Source: a bacterium | Lineage (GTDB): Bacteria > Campylobacterota > Campylobacteria > Campylobacterales > Sulfurimonadaceae | Assembly (NCBI GenBank): GCA_018822665.1 | Contig: JAHJJX010000017.1 | Location: 1-64,000, forward strand | Direction: 5' to 3' | DNA length: 64,000 bases | Shown here: positions 9,559 to 19,277 of the stretch, piece after piece | Layout: every line of letters starts with the position of its first letter | Numbering within the stretch: position 1 is the stretch's first letter | The notes under the pieces: generated by a model | The model's input: the letters and a program-made list of their open reading frames with translations, nothing else | Told to the model about the DNA's origin: nothing | Database searches by the model: none | Translations under genes and position numbers: made by a program

Positions 9559-11124
9559 ATGAATAAAAAATTACAGGATATCTTCATGTATCATGAAGAA
9601 ACAAAACACTCGCATAAAAGATACGCCAAATCCTTAGGATATATGGATTGGGCCAATCAAGCAAATCCGTTTCGTTCATACCAAGGTGCTGCGAAAAAAA
9701 TTCTGCCTTTGGCATTTTCATATCCTACTCCTCCCTACCATCTTCTCTTTAGAGATAAAATTCCGACCGCTCCGCTGCTAATAAACTCAGTATCTCAATT
9801 CTTACAATTTTCTATGGGTATATCAGCGATAAAATCAAATGGAGTAGATACATGGGCACTCAGATGTAATGCTTCAAGCGGAAACCTGCATCCTAGTGAA
9901 GCCTACCTTATTTTACCGCCGCTCGAGGGTATAGGTAACAAAACAAATATCTCCCATTATGCTCCAAAAGACCATTCTTTAGAAATTCTTGCATCCATTG
10001 ACACGGATATTTGGAACACTCTGCCCGAAAACTCTTTTTTTATTGCCTTAAGCTCCATTGTTTATCGAGAGGTCTGGAAGTATGGAGAGAGGGCTTTTAG
10101 GTACACGCAATTAGATGCAGGACATGCACAAAGAGCAATTCAAATAAGTGCCAAAGCCCTTGGCTGGAAATATAAACTCTTAAGCAATATAAGTGATAAA
10201 GAAATATCAAAACTCTTGGGTCTGGAGCAAAAAATTCGTTTTAATGAAAATGAAAATGAAATTCCGGAGATGTTACTACTGATTACCCCGGAGTTTTTTA
10301 ACGGAGACATTGACTACTCAAAAATAATAAACGCTCTTCCCTTTACTTTTGATTCAGTAGCAAACAGCCTCGCCCATAATTATCAAAAGTGGCCATTAAT
10401 ATCCAAGATAGAAGATGCAACGTACGCTTCGAATACTGTTCTTGAGGAGCTAAATTATGATGCCCATACAAGAGATGCAACTATGGAATCAAAAAAAGTC
10501 ATTTTAACTAGAAGAAGCGCTCAAATGATGAATAAACATAATAGTGAAATATCCTATGAGCAATTTTTAGTACTTCTTAACTCTACGGACGAAAGTTTTA
10601 ATGGCTTTGTCAATGCAGTGAATTTAGTTCTCTTTGTGCATAATGTAAAAAATCTCCGAGCAGGCTTGTACATCTATTTGCGAAATGAAGATTATAAAAA
10701 TACGTTAATGCTTCAAATGAATACATCTTTCTTATGGAAAAAAATAGATGAAAATCTTTATGTTCTTGCTTATGGAGACTATAAAATCATTTCCAAAAAT
10801 ATATCCTGTAATCAGGACATAGCCAGTGAGGGAGCTTTTAGTATGGGGATGTTAAGTGTATTTGCAAAGCAACTGATAGAACACGGCGAACATAGGTATA
10901 AAGAGTTGTACTGGGAATGTGGAGCAATTGGGCAACAGCTTTATTTAGAAGCGACATCTCTAGGACTGAGCGCAACCGGTATAGGCTGTTATCTCGATGA
11001 TGTATTTCATGAGCTTTTGGGGCTCCATACAAATACATTCCAATCACTTTATCATTTTACAATAGGCAGAGGATTGACTGATAAGAGAATATTGACGCAA
11101 CAGCCTTATGAAGAGAGAGTCTAG
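9559..11124 (+). CDS. SagB/ThcOx-like double nitroreductase-fold protein
   Basis: 521 residues carrying two nitroreductase-fold halves. The first (about 60-260) shows NASSGNLHPSEAYLILPP and HAQRAIQISAKALGW; the second (about 300-510) shows LTRRSAQMMNK, GQQLYLEATSLGLSATGIGCYLDD and FTIGRGLTD. These are marks of the SagB/ThcOx FMN enzymes, which oxidise azolines in peptide modification, but the family also occurs away from peptide clusters, as here: no precursor peptide or cyclodehydratase is nearby. The function is therefore open; an FMN-dependent redox enzyme is the safe statement. It converges on the OsmC gene, separated by a perfect hairpin. Confidence 0.8.
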   Translation: MNKKLQDIFMYHEETKHSHKRYAKSLGYMDWANQANPFRSYQGAAKKILPLAFSYPTPPYHLLFRDKIPTAPLLINSVSQFLQFSMGISAIKSNGVDTWALRCNASSGNLHPSEAYLILPPLEGIGNKTNISHYAPKDHSLEILASIDTDIWNTLPENSFFIALSSIVYREVWKYGERAFRYTQLDAGHAQRAIQISAKALGWKYKLLSNISDKEISKLLGLEQKIRFNENENEIPEMLLLITPEFFNGDIDYSKIINALPFTFDSVANSLAHNYQKWPLISKIEDATYASNTVLEELNYDAHTRDATMESKKVILTRRSAQMMNKHNSEISYEQFLVLLNSTDESFNGFVNAVNLVLFVHNVKNLRAGLYIYLRNEDYKNTLMLQMNTSFLWKKIDENLYVLAYGDYKIISKNISCNQDIASEGAFSMGMLSVFAKQLIEHGEHRYKELYWECGAIGQQLYLEATSLGLSATGIGCYLDDVFHELLGLHTNTFQSLYHFTIGRGLTDKRILTQQPYEERV

Positions 11125-11126
11125 TC

Positions 11127-11137
11127 GGCATGTGGAA
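11127..11137 (-). repeat. TTCCACATGCC copy 2, hairpin left arm
   Basis: Exact 11-mer on the minus strand, intergenic. Confidence 0.9.
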
Positions 11138-11143
11138 ATGTTT

Positions 11144-11154
11144 TTCCACATGCC
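11144..11154 (+). repeat. TTCCACATGCC copy 3, hairpin right arm
   Basis: Exact 11-mer on the plus strand, intergenic, inverted with respect to copy 2 after a 6-base gap. Confidence 0.9.
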
Positions 11155-11166
11155 GTGAATAAAAAG

Positions 11167-11631
11167 CTAGCTAAGACAAGCCTGAATCTTACCCATATCT
11201 ATTTTACTGCCTCCGCCGGAAATCATCTTTTCATTTTCACGAATTAAATTTCCATTATGGGTTATAGAATAAGAAATCTCTGTCGTATCGCGAATAGTAT
11301 TTATTGTTGAGCAATAGGTCTCTAATGATGCCATAACCCAGCGTGCCGCCGTAATATCATCTGCATCTGAGCTAAACTTATAATCCAAATGAAGCGCATT
11401 AAACTTTCTAGGTTGTTCTTCATTTCTTACTACTTCTGCGTCAATTATCAAATTCGTTACAGTTTTTCCCTGATTCTTTGGTATCAAAACAATATCTGTT
11501 GCGCTGCATGTGATAATTCCGGCTAAAAAATATTCTACCGGAGAAATGACCGGACAATCAATAATGAAACTGCTTTTTTCCGTTTTAGCCTCAAATTTCA
11601 TACCATCTTTATGAGAAACAGTTACTTTCAT
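11167..11631 (-). CDS. OsmC family protein
   Basis: 154 residues of the OsmC/Ohr fold. The two family cysteines are present, in AGIITCSATDI and LETYCSTINTI, so thiol-based reduction of hydroperoxides is possible. The sequence is closest in pattern to the YhfA-like branch rather than to Ohr. Its start is two bases from the stop of argH, so it is the second gene of an argH-osmC unit, ended by the inverted-repeat hairpin at 11126-11155. Confidence 0.85.
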   Translation of the reverse strand: MKVTVSHKDGMKFEAKTEKSSFIIDCPVISPVEYFLAGIITCSATDIVLIPKNQGKTVTNLIIDAEVVRNEEQPRKFNALHLDYKFSSDADDITAARWVMASLETYCSTINTIRDTTEISYSITHNGNLIRENEKMISGGGSKIDMGKIQACLS

Positions 11632-11632
11632 T

Positions 11633-13012
11633 TTATACCTTTAAAAAAATTTTAAAATATTCTAACTGTTCTTTTGTTCTTATACTTGCGGTACCGCCGG
11701 CGGAAGTTCTTGCATTCATAGAGTTAGTGATAGATAAAAATTTCAATACATCATCATTGATTCGAGAATCAATATTTTGCAGATATTTAAGTTCTATATC
11801 ACTCAAATCAATCTTCAACTCTTCACTTTTCGCAACTGCCTTGCCTGTAATAAAATGTGCTTCACGGAAAGGAATATTACATTTCTCCACTAAATAATCA
11901 GCCAAATCAGTTGCGCTTAAATGTCCTATTTTAGAAGCTTTTTCCATATTGTGAGGTTTTATCTGCATGGTTTTAATCGCTTCTTTGAGTATTTCTAAAG
12001 ATATTTCAGCTGTCTCAACCGCGTCAAAAACGCCCTCTTTATCTTCTTGCGTATCTTTATTATAAGCAAGCGGCAATGCTTTCATAACAGTTAAAAGTCC
12101 CATAAGTGAACCATAAACACGACCTGTTTTACCGCGAAGAAGCTCCGGAACATCTGGATTTTTCTTTTGTGGCATAATAGATGAGCCCGTAGAATACTCG
12201 TCACTCAGTTCAACAAAACCAAATTCGTAACTCGACCACATAACAAGCTCTTCACTAAGTCTTGAAATATGCATCATCATCGTCGAGATATTAAATAAAA
12301 TTTCAAGTGCAAAATCTCTATCACTTACAGTATCTAAACAATTAATACTAACCCCTTCAAAACCTAAGAGTTCAGCTGTCATATTTCTATCTATATTATG
12401 GGGAGTCCCCGCTAATGCAGCACATCCAAGAGGAGATATATTATTTCTTTTATAGGAACTCTCAAATCTTTCAATATCTCTTTTAAACATTGCCAAATAT
12501 GCACCTAAATGGAAACCGAAATTAATGGGTTGCGCATGCTGAAGATGTGTCATTCCAGGGAGTATCGTTTGAGTATGTTTTGAAGCGACTACTAAAACTT
12601 CACGCATGAGAAGTTTTATGGCATCAATAATTTCATTATTTTTACGAAGAACATAACGGCGAAAATCAACCGCAACCTGATCATTTCTGCTTCTTGCAGT
12701 ATGAAGTTTTTTACCGGCATCGCCTATTATTACCGTTAATCTCTTTTCAATAGCCATATGTAAATCTTCATCAGAAATTTTCCATACAAACTCGCCTGAT
12801 TCTATTTCAGCCATAACCTGATTGAGCCCATCAGTTATTTGAATAAGTTCTTCAGAATTCAAGATGCCTTGTTTTGCAAGCATTGCGGCATGTGCAAGCG
12901 AACCTTCAATATCTTCACGATAAAGTTTTCTGTCAAACATTATAGATGCATTAAACTGATCTAAAAGGCTTGATGCGCTTGCAGAAAAACGACCTGACCA
13001 CATTTTGTCCAT
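11633..13012 (-). CDS. argH: argininosuccinate lyase
   Basis: Last step of arginine synthesis: splits argininosuccinate into arginine and fumarate. 459 residues, normal. The fumarase/lyase superfamily signature [12 protein letters not shown] is plain, as are [14 protein letters not shown] and the catalytic-histidine segment [13 protein letters not shown]. Begins MDKMWSGRF, typical of ArgH. First gene of a two-gene unit with the OsmC gene. Confidence 0.97.
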   Translation of the reverse strand: MDKMWSGRFSASASSLLDQFNASIMFDRKLYREDIEGSLAHAAMLAKQGILNSEELIQITDGLNQVMAEIESGEFVWKISDEDLHMAIEKRLTVIIGDAGKKLHTARSRNDQVAVDFRRYVLRKNNEIIDAIKLLMREVLVVASKHTQTILPGMTHLQHAQPINFGFHLGAYLAMFKRDIERFESSYKRNNISPLGCAALAGTPHNIDRNMTAELLGFEGVSINCLDTVSDRDFALEILFNISTMMMHISRLSEELVMWSSYEFGFVELSDEYSTGSSIMPQKKNPDVPELLRGKTGRVYGSLMGLLTVMKALPLAYNKDTQEDKEGVFDAVETAEISLEILKEAIKTMQIKPHNMEKASKIGHLSATDLADYLVEKCNIPFREAHFITGKAVAKSEELKIDLSDIELKYLQNIDSRINDDVLKFLSITNSMNARTSAGGTASIRTKEQLEYFKIFLKV

Positions 13013-13100
13013 AATTTCTCCATTATTAAAAAGTTTTGTATTTTAACTAAATTAAGTGATTTTACAAAATGGAATATATCATTGGAAGGTTTTTATAAAA

Positions 13101-13133
13101 AAATTAATGTAGAGAAAATCTCTACATTAATTT
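13101..13133 (-). terminator. rho-independent terminator of the cytochrome c gene
   Basis: Perfect 15-bp arms AAATTAATGTAGAGA and TCTCTACATTAATTT around an AAA loop, followed in the minus direction by a T-rich run. Lies 22 bases beyond the stop of the cytochrome gene. Confidence 0.8.
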
Positions 13134-13154
13134 TAAAAGTTAAAAAAATAAAAA

Positions 13155-13490
13155 TTAATTACAAGCGGGAACATTTCCGCTGTCTTTTGCATATTCAACC
13201 AAGAATTGCTCTAAGTGCTTTGTTTTTTTGGCATAGATGCTGCTGTCAAAATATTCCCAAGAATCTTTTGCTTTTTCTTTTCCAAGATGAAGGTCAGCCA
13301 AACCTTTTCCATTCTTATTCATCAATTTTTTCCAGTCTTTCATATTTTGAGTAGCCACAAAAACCTGTCCACTTGCATGACACTTTACGCATTCTTTAAC
13401 AAATATTTTTTGACCTTTATAAACAGCTGCGCTTGATGTTGCTAGCGTCAAAAATAGTATTGAAATAAACAAGAAAAATTTTTTATTCAT
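13155..13490 (-). CDS. small periplasmic cytochrome c
   Basis: 111 residues. A signal peptide (MNKKFFLFISILFLTLATSSA) precedes a short domain with one haem c site, CVKCH at about 34-38, and later a methionine-containing loop. It resembles small soluble mono-haem cytochromes used as periplasmic electron carriers; the partner is unknown. The gene stands alone, with a strong terminator after it and a 96-base gap to the UbiD gene. Confidence 0.85.
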   Translation of the reverse strand: MNKKFFLFISILFLTLATSSAAVYKGQKIFVKECVKCHASGQVFVATQNMKDWKKLMNKNGKGLADLHLGKEKAKDSWEYFDSSIYAKKTKHLEQFLVEYAKDSGNVPACN

Positions 13491-13586
13491 TCATGAAGCC
13501 TTTTATAATAATCTGTCTATATTACATTAGAAAATATTATACTAACCTTATAAGGATTGGAAATCACAACTTTATGATAAATGTAT

Positions 13587-15401
13587 TTATAATTGATACT
13601 CTTTATATAATGTATCGCTCAAATTCCAAAGTCCTTTTTGTTTCAATGTCTCTACTACTTCTTTTGTACAATCAACATCATCAGGCCATTCACGGTTAAA
13701 ACCATCTAGTCTGCATTTATTCGTTCCATCTATTCCGACCATAAGACCAGATACAAAAACATCTCTCAAAGCATCCATATTGTTTGTGACTCTCCATACC
13801 AGCATATAAGGGTTGTATACATCATTTTTTGCCTCATCTACAAAAATCACAATTCTAATATAGGTACTTAAATTGATTAAAAGATTAAAATATTCTTTAG
13901 CATTTATTGTTTTATTTATAGACAAAACGGTTATTGGATTTTTAGTTCTTATCATGTATTGGTGCAAGTTTACAACTTCTGGGATTAGCTCTTGAACCTT
14001 TGCGAGCAACTCTTCATCACCCAAAAGCTGAGGAGCTTCAACTTTATGCGCTGCTGTTGCATCAATTCCAAGCTTTCCGCCAACAAGTGTCTCAGGAGAA
14101 GAATGATCAAGCGCATCCAATATACCTTCTGAGATAAACATAGATTTAGGCGTGAATCTATTTAAGACATATGTTGCAACTGCTTCATAGTTGTCAAGCC
14201 GCGGAGCATGTTCATCTAAAAAGATTGCATGCTTAACAAAACTCATCTGTCCTGCACCCCAAAAAACATGCATAAACTGCTTGGCATGCCCTTTGTAATA
14301 AGGTTGCATTTTTGCCAAAATAAGATTATGAAAACCAGCATTTTCCGGCATGTGGTAATCAATCAAATCGGGTGCCGTTGTTTTTAAAAGCGGTAAAAAT
14401 ATCTTCCCCGTTGCCCAACCCATATACTTATCTTCAAGCGGTGGCTTGCCGACAACCGTCGCTAAATATACCCTCTTTTTTTTAGTTGTAATTGCACTGA
14501 CCTGCAGCACAGGGTACGGTTCTTCAAGAGTATAATACCCTGTATGGTCACCAAAAGGACCCTCTATTTTTAACTCATTTGTATCTACCCAGCCCTCTAT
14601 TACATAATCAACATCCTGAGGAATATACAGCGGGTTTGTCAACGATTTAACTAATTTTGCTGGTGTTTTAGTGATAAGTCCGTACATCAAAAGCTCATTC
14701 ACTCCATAAGGAAGAGGAGCTGTTGCGCACCATGTATAGAGCGGATTACCACCAATAGCTATACTTACCGGCATCTTTTTGCCGGCTTTTTGATATTGGT
14801 CAAAGAAGTGTGATGAATCTTTATGAATCTGCCAGTGCATGCCTAGATGGTTTTTATCGTATACCTGAAGTCTGTACATACCAAGATTTACCAACTCGCC
14901 ATCCAAACTTTGAGTATACACCTGCCCCATCGTAATAAAAGGGCCTCCATCTTGCTCCCATGTGGTTAATATAGGAATTTTGTAAAGATCTATCGCGTCA
15001 TCGAAATATTGAATTTCTTGACAGGCACCTTCACCTTTGAGCTTTTTAGGAAATATATTTTTTAATGAAAAAAGTTCACTCGCCATTGACAACTTATTTA
15101 AAAAACCCAAGGGCGGTTTCATATGTAAAAGCTTTGTTATTTCATCAGCAACTGATTCAATTGTTCTACCAAAAAGAAGTTCACATCTTCTATATGAACC
15201 AAAAACATTCATCAAAACACTTTCTTCAAATTTTATGCCATTTTTCGTATCTACTACATTCGTAAATAAAAGAGCCTTCCCCCCATCTTTTTTTTTAACT
15301 TCTGCATACGCCAAATGTGGAATTTCCAAATATATGTCCAAAGGTTCATTAATAATTGTAAGTTCTTCTTCTTTGGTTAAAAGCTTTATAGTTTTTTGCA
15401 T
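13587..15401 (-). CDS. UbiD family decarboxylase (menaquinone pathway type)
   Basis: 604 residues, the length of the large UbiD decarboxylases found in Campylobacterota. UbiD enzymes use prenylated FMN; the segments EGPFGDHTGYYT and PPLEDKYMGWATG and the middle part with IALGGNP-like SIAIGGNPLYTWCA are typical. As this group makes menaquinone by the futalosine route, a late decarboxylation is the likely job, from family knowledge. It lies directly downstream of hemC with one base between, so the two are co-transcribed. Confidence 0.88.
   Translation of the reverse strand: MQKTIKLLTKEEELTIINEPLDIYLEIPHLAYAEVKKKDGGKALLFTNVVDTKNGIKFEESVLMNVFGSYRRCELLFGRTIESVADEITKLLHMKPPLGFLNKLSMASELFSLKNIFPKKLKGEGACQEIQYFDDAIDLYKIPILTTWEQDGGPFITMGQVYTQSLDGELVNLGMYRLQVYDKNHLGMHWQIHKDSSHFFDQYQKAGKKMPVSIAIGGNPLYTWCATAPLPYGVNELLMYGLITKTPAKLVKSLTNPLYIPQDVDYVIEGWVDTNELKIEGPFGDHTGYYTLEEPYPVLQVSAITTKKKRVYLATVVGKPPLEDKYMGWATGKIFLPLLKTTAPDLIDYHMPENAGFHNLILAKMQPYYKGHAKQFMHVFWGAGQMSFVKHAIFLDEHAPRLDNYEAVATYVLNRFTPKSMFISEGILDALDHSSPETLVGGKLGIDATAAHKVEAPQLLGDEELLAKVQELIPEVVNLHQYMIRTKNPITVLSINKTINAKEYFNLLINLSTYIRIVIFVDEAKNDVYNPYMLVWRVTNNMDALRDVFVSGLMVGIDGTNKCRLDGFNREWPDDVDCTKEVVETLKQKGLWNLSDTLYKEYQL
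14347..14355 (-). repeat. 9-base core of the repeated word (CCACATGCC) in the UbiD gene
   Basis: GGCATGTGG on the plus strand, followed by TA rather than AA, so it lacks the outer TT of the full 11-mer. Confidence 0.4.
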
Positions 15402-15402
15402 T

Positions 15403-16353
15403 CTACTTATTCGCTTCTTCTTTTTGCATCTCTTCAGCTAAGGCCAATAATTCTCTTGCACCCTTGGCTATAAATTCTTGAGCCATCTCTCTTCCCACAG
15501 TTTTATATTTATCTTTTGAAACCAATTTGGAATCACTTAATATTTTTGTACCGTTTGGAAGTCCTAAAACCGCTTTAATTATGACATCATTATTTTCAAG
15601 CACCGTTGCATTTACGCCTATTGGCACATGACAGCCGCCATGAAGTTCATCTACAAAATCTCTCTCAATTGTGGTTTCAATTCTACTGAATTCATCCTCA
15701 AGTCTGGAAACTATCTTTAAAACTTCTTCATCATTTACAGCTTCAATGCCTAAAGCGCCCTGTCCCATAGACGGAATCATCTCATAAAGGGAAATAGGAT
15801 ACACGTATTCAACTTCATCTAAAAGCCCAAGGCGATTAATCCCTGCTGCAGCTAAAATAATTGCATCAAATTCACCTTCTTTTAGCTTTCTGATTCGCGT
15901 GTCAACATTTCCTCGTAAATCTTTTATGATGATGTCAGGTCTGATTTTTTCAATCTGCATGCGGCGGCGAAGGGATGAAGTACCTACGACAGCTTTCTTT
16001 GGCAGAGAATCGATATCGGCATATTTTTGAGACAAAAGAGCATCTCGGACATCTTCTCTTTCTGTAATGGCAGCCAAAACTAAACCATCAGGCATAACAG
16101 TAGGAACATCTTTTAAAGAGTGAACAGCAATCTGTGCCTCACCTCGAAGCATCGCTTCTTCTAATTCTTTTAAGAATAAACCCTTTCCTCCAATAGCCGC
16201 TAGCGGTCTGTCTATAATTCTATCTCCTGAAGTTACAATTACATTTAACTCAACTTCAAGACCAGGATTTTGTTCTTCCAATATAGCTTTGATGTGGTTT
16301 GATTGCCAAAGTGCTAATTGGGAGCCTCTTGTTGCTATTGTTAATTTTTTCAT
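15403..16353 (-). CDS. hemC: hydroxymethylbilane synthase (porphobilinogen deaminase)
   Basis: Joins four porphobilinogens into hydroxymethylbilane for haem and sirohaem. 316 residues. Visible are TRGSQLALWQ at the N-terminus, IAVHSLKDVPT, the arginine-rich GTSSLRRRMQI and the dipyrromethane cofactor cysteine in ELHGGCHVPIGVNA. It belongs to the long minus-strand run that also has hemA and proS. Confidence 0.97.
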   Translation of the reverse strand: MKKLTIATRGSQLALWQSNHIKAILEEQNPGLEVELNVIVTSGDRIIDRPLAAIGGKGLFLKELEEAMLRGEAQIAVHSLKDVPTVMPDGLVLAAITEREDVRDALLSQKYADIDSLPKKAVVGTSSLRRRMQIEKIRPDIIIKDLRGNVDTRIRKLKEGEFDAIILAAAGINRLGLLDEVEYVYPISLYEMIPSMGQGALGIEAVNDEEVLKIVSRLEDEFSRIETTIERDFVDELHGGCHVPIGVNATVLENNDVIIKAVLGLPNGTKILSDSKLVSKDKYKTVGREMAQEFIAKGARELLALAEEMQKEEANK

Positions 16354-16356
16354 ATT

Positions 16357-17193
16357 TTACTTAACCTTTTCATATTGTCTTTTTGTTTTATCAACTTTTC
16401 CGTCTAAAAACAATGTTGGAGTTCCTTGAACCATAACATCACTTGCTATTTTCAAATCATTTTCATAATGTTTTAAAACTTCCGGAAGATGTAAGTCCTC
16501 CGGTTTGATATTAGCATCTATTATTTTGTTAAATGCCGCGAGAATTTTATTTATATCTTTTTCTCTAGCATCCACTTCTACGGTATAAAGCTTAAGAATA
16601 ACATCTTTATGACCTTTGAGTTCAGCTGCAATTGCAGCTTTTGTCAATTCCACTGCTGCTGGATGAAGCGTTGGAAGTGGAAAATGGTAATAATAAATAG
16701 CAAATTTATTCGGCTCTTTTTTCATATCATTGATAGCTTTAGGAACAAAGTTTCTACAAAATGGACACAGAGGATCTGAGAAAATAGCCACTTTATGCTT
16801 CGCGTTCGCATTACCATAAATTAAATTCTCTTTTTTATAAAATTCATCTTTAAAAGTCGGTGATACCAACTCTTTTAAACTGTCTCCGGATTTCAAATCC
16901 ACCAAATCCTGCGTGATTACACTTCCGTTAGAAAACCAAATCATCTTTTGAGAAATCTCACGATTTTCTGGTTTCGCTTGCAGCGTTGCATCTATTTTAA
17001 TGACATACGCATCCCAACCCTTCAAACCTTCAACCGGCATTTTATCAACAACTTTTATATTCAACGAACTAATATTAGGGTTGCTTTTAAATGCTTTTTC
17101 TAAATGTTTTTCAATAAGTTCACCTGAACCAACTGCTAAAAGTGCGCTACTTAATAGAAGCGTCGTTGCTAATAATTTCAACATCAATGACAT
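16357..17193 (-). CDS. periplasmic thiol:disulfide interchange protein (Dsb family)
   Basis: 278 residues. A signal peptide ([20 protein letters not shown]) is followed by an N-terminal dimerisation-like part and a thioredoxin/DsbA fold with the active site SDPLCPFCRNF at about 140-150 and the cis-proline loop QGTPTLF near the C-terminus. Related to the DsbC/DsbG-like and HP0231-like oxidoreductases of this group; whether it oxidises or isomerises cannot be decided. The start at 17193 has AAAGGA upstream and overlaps the end of the FxsA gene by 47 bases. Confidence 0.85.
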   Translation of the reverse strand: MSLMLKLLATTLLLSSALLAVGSGELIEKHLEKAFKSNPNISSLNIKVVDKMPVEGLKGWDAYVIKIDATLQAKPENREISQKMIWFSNGSVITQDLVDLKSGDSLKELVSPTFKDEFYKKENLIYGNANAKHKVAIFSDPLCPFCRNFVPKAINDMKKEPNKFAIYYYHFPLPTLHPAAVELTKAAIAAELKGHKDVILKLYTVEVDAREKDINKILAAFNKIIDANIKPEDLHLPEVLKHYENDLKIASDVMVQGTPTLFLDGKVDKTKRQYEKVK

Positions 17194-17590
17194 CTGAATC
17201 CTTTTTTATACTATTTTGTTTAAATGAAGTTTTACAACTACTTGATTTTACATGATAATTATTAACAATCATCCTTGTAATTACGCCAAATTGCAACAAT
17301 AAACCAAGAATATCCGTCAAAAAACCGGGTAAAATCAACAGAATTGCACCAAAAAGAGTGAAAAGATTTAAACTTTGAAACTCTTGCAAATCAATACAAT
17401 CATAAGATACTGCTGTTAAATTTTCTCTTAAAGTTTTTCTAAAATTTACTAATATCGCAATACCGATAAAGGCAGTGAAAAGTATCTCAAAAAATGTCAT
17501 CAAACCGCCAAGATATGATGAAATGTTAACAGATATCAAGACCTCTAAAAATAAATAGGCAATAAAATATATCATATTATATGCGCTCAA
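17147..17590 (-). CDS. fxsA: FxsA family inner-membrane protein
   Basis: 147 residues with four hydrophobic segments in the first 110 and a polar tail. [24 protein letters not shown] and [16 protein letters not shown] are the family marks. FxsA is a membrane protein known in E. coli for relieving phage T7 exclusion when overproduced; its cellular role is unclear. It overlaps proS by 14 bases and the Dsb gene by 47, so all are co-transcribed. Confidence 0.88.
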   Translation of the reverse strand: MSAYNMIYFIAYLFLEVLISVNISSYLGGLMTFFEILFTAFIGIAILVNFRKTLRENLTAVSYDCIDLQEFQSLNLFTLFGAILLILPGFLTDILGLLLQFGVITRMIVNNYHVKSSSCKTSFKQNSIKKDSDVIDVEIISNDASIK

Positions 17591-19277
17591 TGATTTTAGA
17601 AAAAATCATATTTTTATCTATATCAGTTTTTGTGTTGGCTCTTCTGTCGAAAATTTGCACTAAGCCATTTTCCAACTCTTTTCCAATGATAATCGTATAA
17701 GGAAAACCGATAAGTTCAGCATCCTTCATTTTAAAGCCAAATCTTTCTTTTCTGTCATCAAGCATCACTTCAATATTTGCTTTTTGAAGTTGTGCATACA
17801 ATTCTTCTCCAAGCGTAACCTGCGCATCATCTTTTACGTTTGAAATCATAATATTTACCATGTAAGGGGAGCTTTCTTTCGTCCATATACAACCATTTTC
17901 ATCATGATGTTGCTCTATAATTGCCGCAACAAGCCTACTTACACCCATTCCATACGTTCCCATAACAAACGGCTGCGCTTTTCCGTTTTCATCTAAAAAT
18001 TCTGCTTTAAGCGCAGAAGAATAGGTCGTACCCAATTTAAAAATATGACCGACTTCTATACCCTTTGTAAAGGAGAGTTTTCCATCGCAACAAGGACATG
18101 CATCACCCTCATTTACCTCTGCAATGTCAAAGTAATAAGCTTCATCCATAACGGACATATCCACATTAATAAAATGATAATTTTCTTCATTTGCTCCACA
18201 AATCATGTGCTTAGCATCTTTTAAATCAATGTCGATTACATGTTTCGCTTTAGCCTGTTCGAGCGGTCCTATAAAACCGGGAACTATTCCCAGCTCTTTG
18301 AGTTCTTCTTCACTTACATCAACAATATCTAGAGCACCCGTCGCATTTTGCGCTTTTACTTTTTGAAGATTATCGCATCCTCTTATGAAAAAAAGTACTA
18401 TTTCACTTTCTTCTTCATAAACAGCCCGTTTTGCCACACATTTCATAATGTAATAGCCGTCAACTTTAAAAAAATTTTCTAAATCTTCTATACTTTTTAC
18501 ATCCGGCGTTTTAAACTTGTTAAATTCAGCTATCGGGGCTTCTGGTATATTTGTTCTTCCTGAACGGGATGCAGCTTCGACATTTGCACCGTATTCACAT
18601 GTATCACAAATTGCTATCGTATCTTCTCCCGATCCCGCTATGACCATAAGTTCCTTAGAGCCGCTTCCTCCGATAGCACCGCTGTCTGCTTCTACTATTC
18701 TAAAGTCAAGTCCGAGTCGCGTTAGAATTTTTTTATATGCAGCTTCCATAGCATCAAACTCTCTATCCATATCTTCTACTGAAGAATGAAAGCTATAGCC
18801 GTCTTTCATGATAAATTCACGACCACGCATGAGTCCGAATCTTGGTCTTGCTTCATCACGAAATTTTGTTTTAATTTGATAAAGATTTAGAGGAAGCTGT
18901 TTATAGCTTGTAACACGGTTGCGAACCATATCAACCATCATCTCCTCATGCGTCGGGCCCAAAACAAACATATTTTCTTTTCTGTCATGAAAACGAAGCA
19001 GTTCTTTTCCGAACTTTTCTATTCTGCCGCTTTCTTTCCATAAATCTGCAGGAGTAACAAAACTAAGTTCAACTTCCTGCGCCCCCGCAAAGTGCATCTC
19101 TTCATTAATAATATTTTCAATTTTTTTGATGACTCTTTTTCCAAGCGGCATATAATTGTATAAGCCGCTTGCAACCTGAGAAACAAATCCAGCTCTTGAG
19201 AGATAAATATGACTTGCTAACTGAGCATCCGAAGGTGCTTCTTTTGTGGTTGGAATAAATGCTCTTGATCTTCTCAC
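17577..19277 (-). CDS. proS: proline--tRNA ligase
   Basis: Class II synthetase of the bacterial type with the large insertion (editing) domain. 566 residues. N-terminal [23 protein letters not shown], motif 2 region [28 protein letters not shown], and motif 3 region [18 protein letters not shown] are visible. The start overlaps the stop of hemA by four bases, so hemA, proS, fxsA, dsb, hemC and ubiD form one run. Confidence 0.97.
   Translation of the reverse strand: MRRSRAFIPTTKEAPSDAQLASHIYLSRAGFVSQVASGLYNYMPLGKRVIKKIENIINEEMHFAGAQEVELSFVTPADLWKESGRIEKFGKELLRFHDRKENMFVLGPTHEEMMVDMVRNRVTSYKQLPLNLYQIKTKFRDEARPRFGLMRGREFIMKDGYSFHSSVEDMDREFDAMEAAYKKILTRLGLDFRIVEADSGAIGGSGSKELMVIAGSGEDTIAICDTCEYGANVEAASRSGRTNIPEAPIAEFNKFKTPDVKSIEDLENFFKVDGYYIMKCVAKRAVYEEESEIVLFFIRGCDNLQKVKAQNATGALDIVDVSEEELKELGIVPGFIGPLEQAKAKHVIDIDLKDAKHMICGANEENYHFINVDMSVMDEAYYFDIAEVNEGDACPCCDGKLSFTKGIEVGHIFKLGTTYSSALKAEFLDENGKAQPFVMGTYGMGVSRLVAAIIEQHHDENGCIWTKESSPYMVNIMISNVKDDAQVTLGEELYAQLQKANIEVMLDDRKERFGFKMKDAELIGFPYTIIIGKELENGLVQIFDRRANTKTDIDKNMIFSKIIERI

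Larger units (their letters stand above)
11126..11155. terminator. bidirectional terminator made of two inverted 11-mer copies
   Basis: Arms CGGCATGTGGAAA and TTTCCACATGCCG pair perfectly over 13 bp around a TGTT loop, starting two bases after the stop of the SagB-like gene and facing the end of the OsmC gene. Its arms are copies 2 and 3 of the repeated word, just as paired uptake sequences form terminators in Neisseria and Haemophilus. Confidence 0.85.

Noticed and set aside
13082-13354. A plus-strand gene over the cytochrome c gene
   Set aside because: It reads through the terminator hairpin and antisense to a clear cytochrome with signal peptide and CVKCH.
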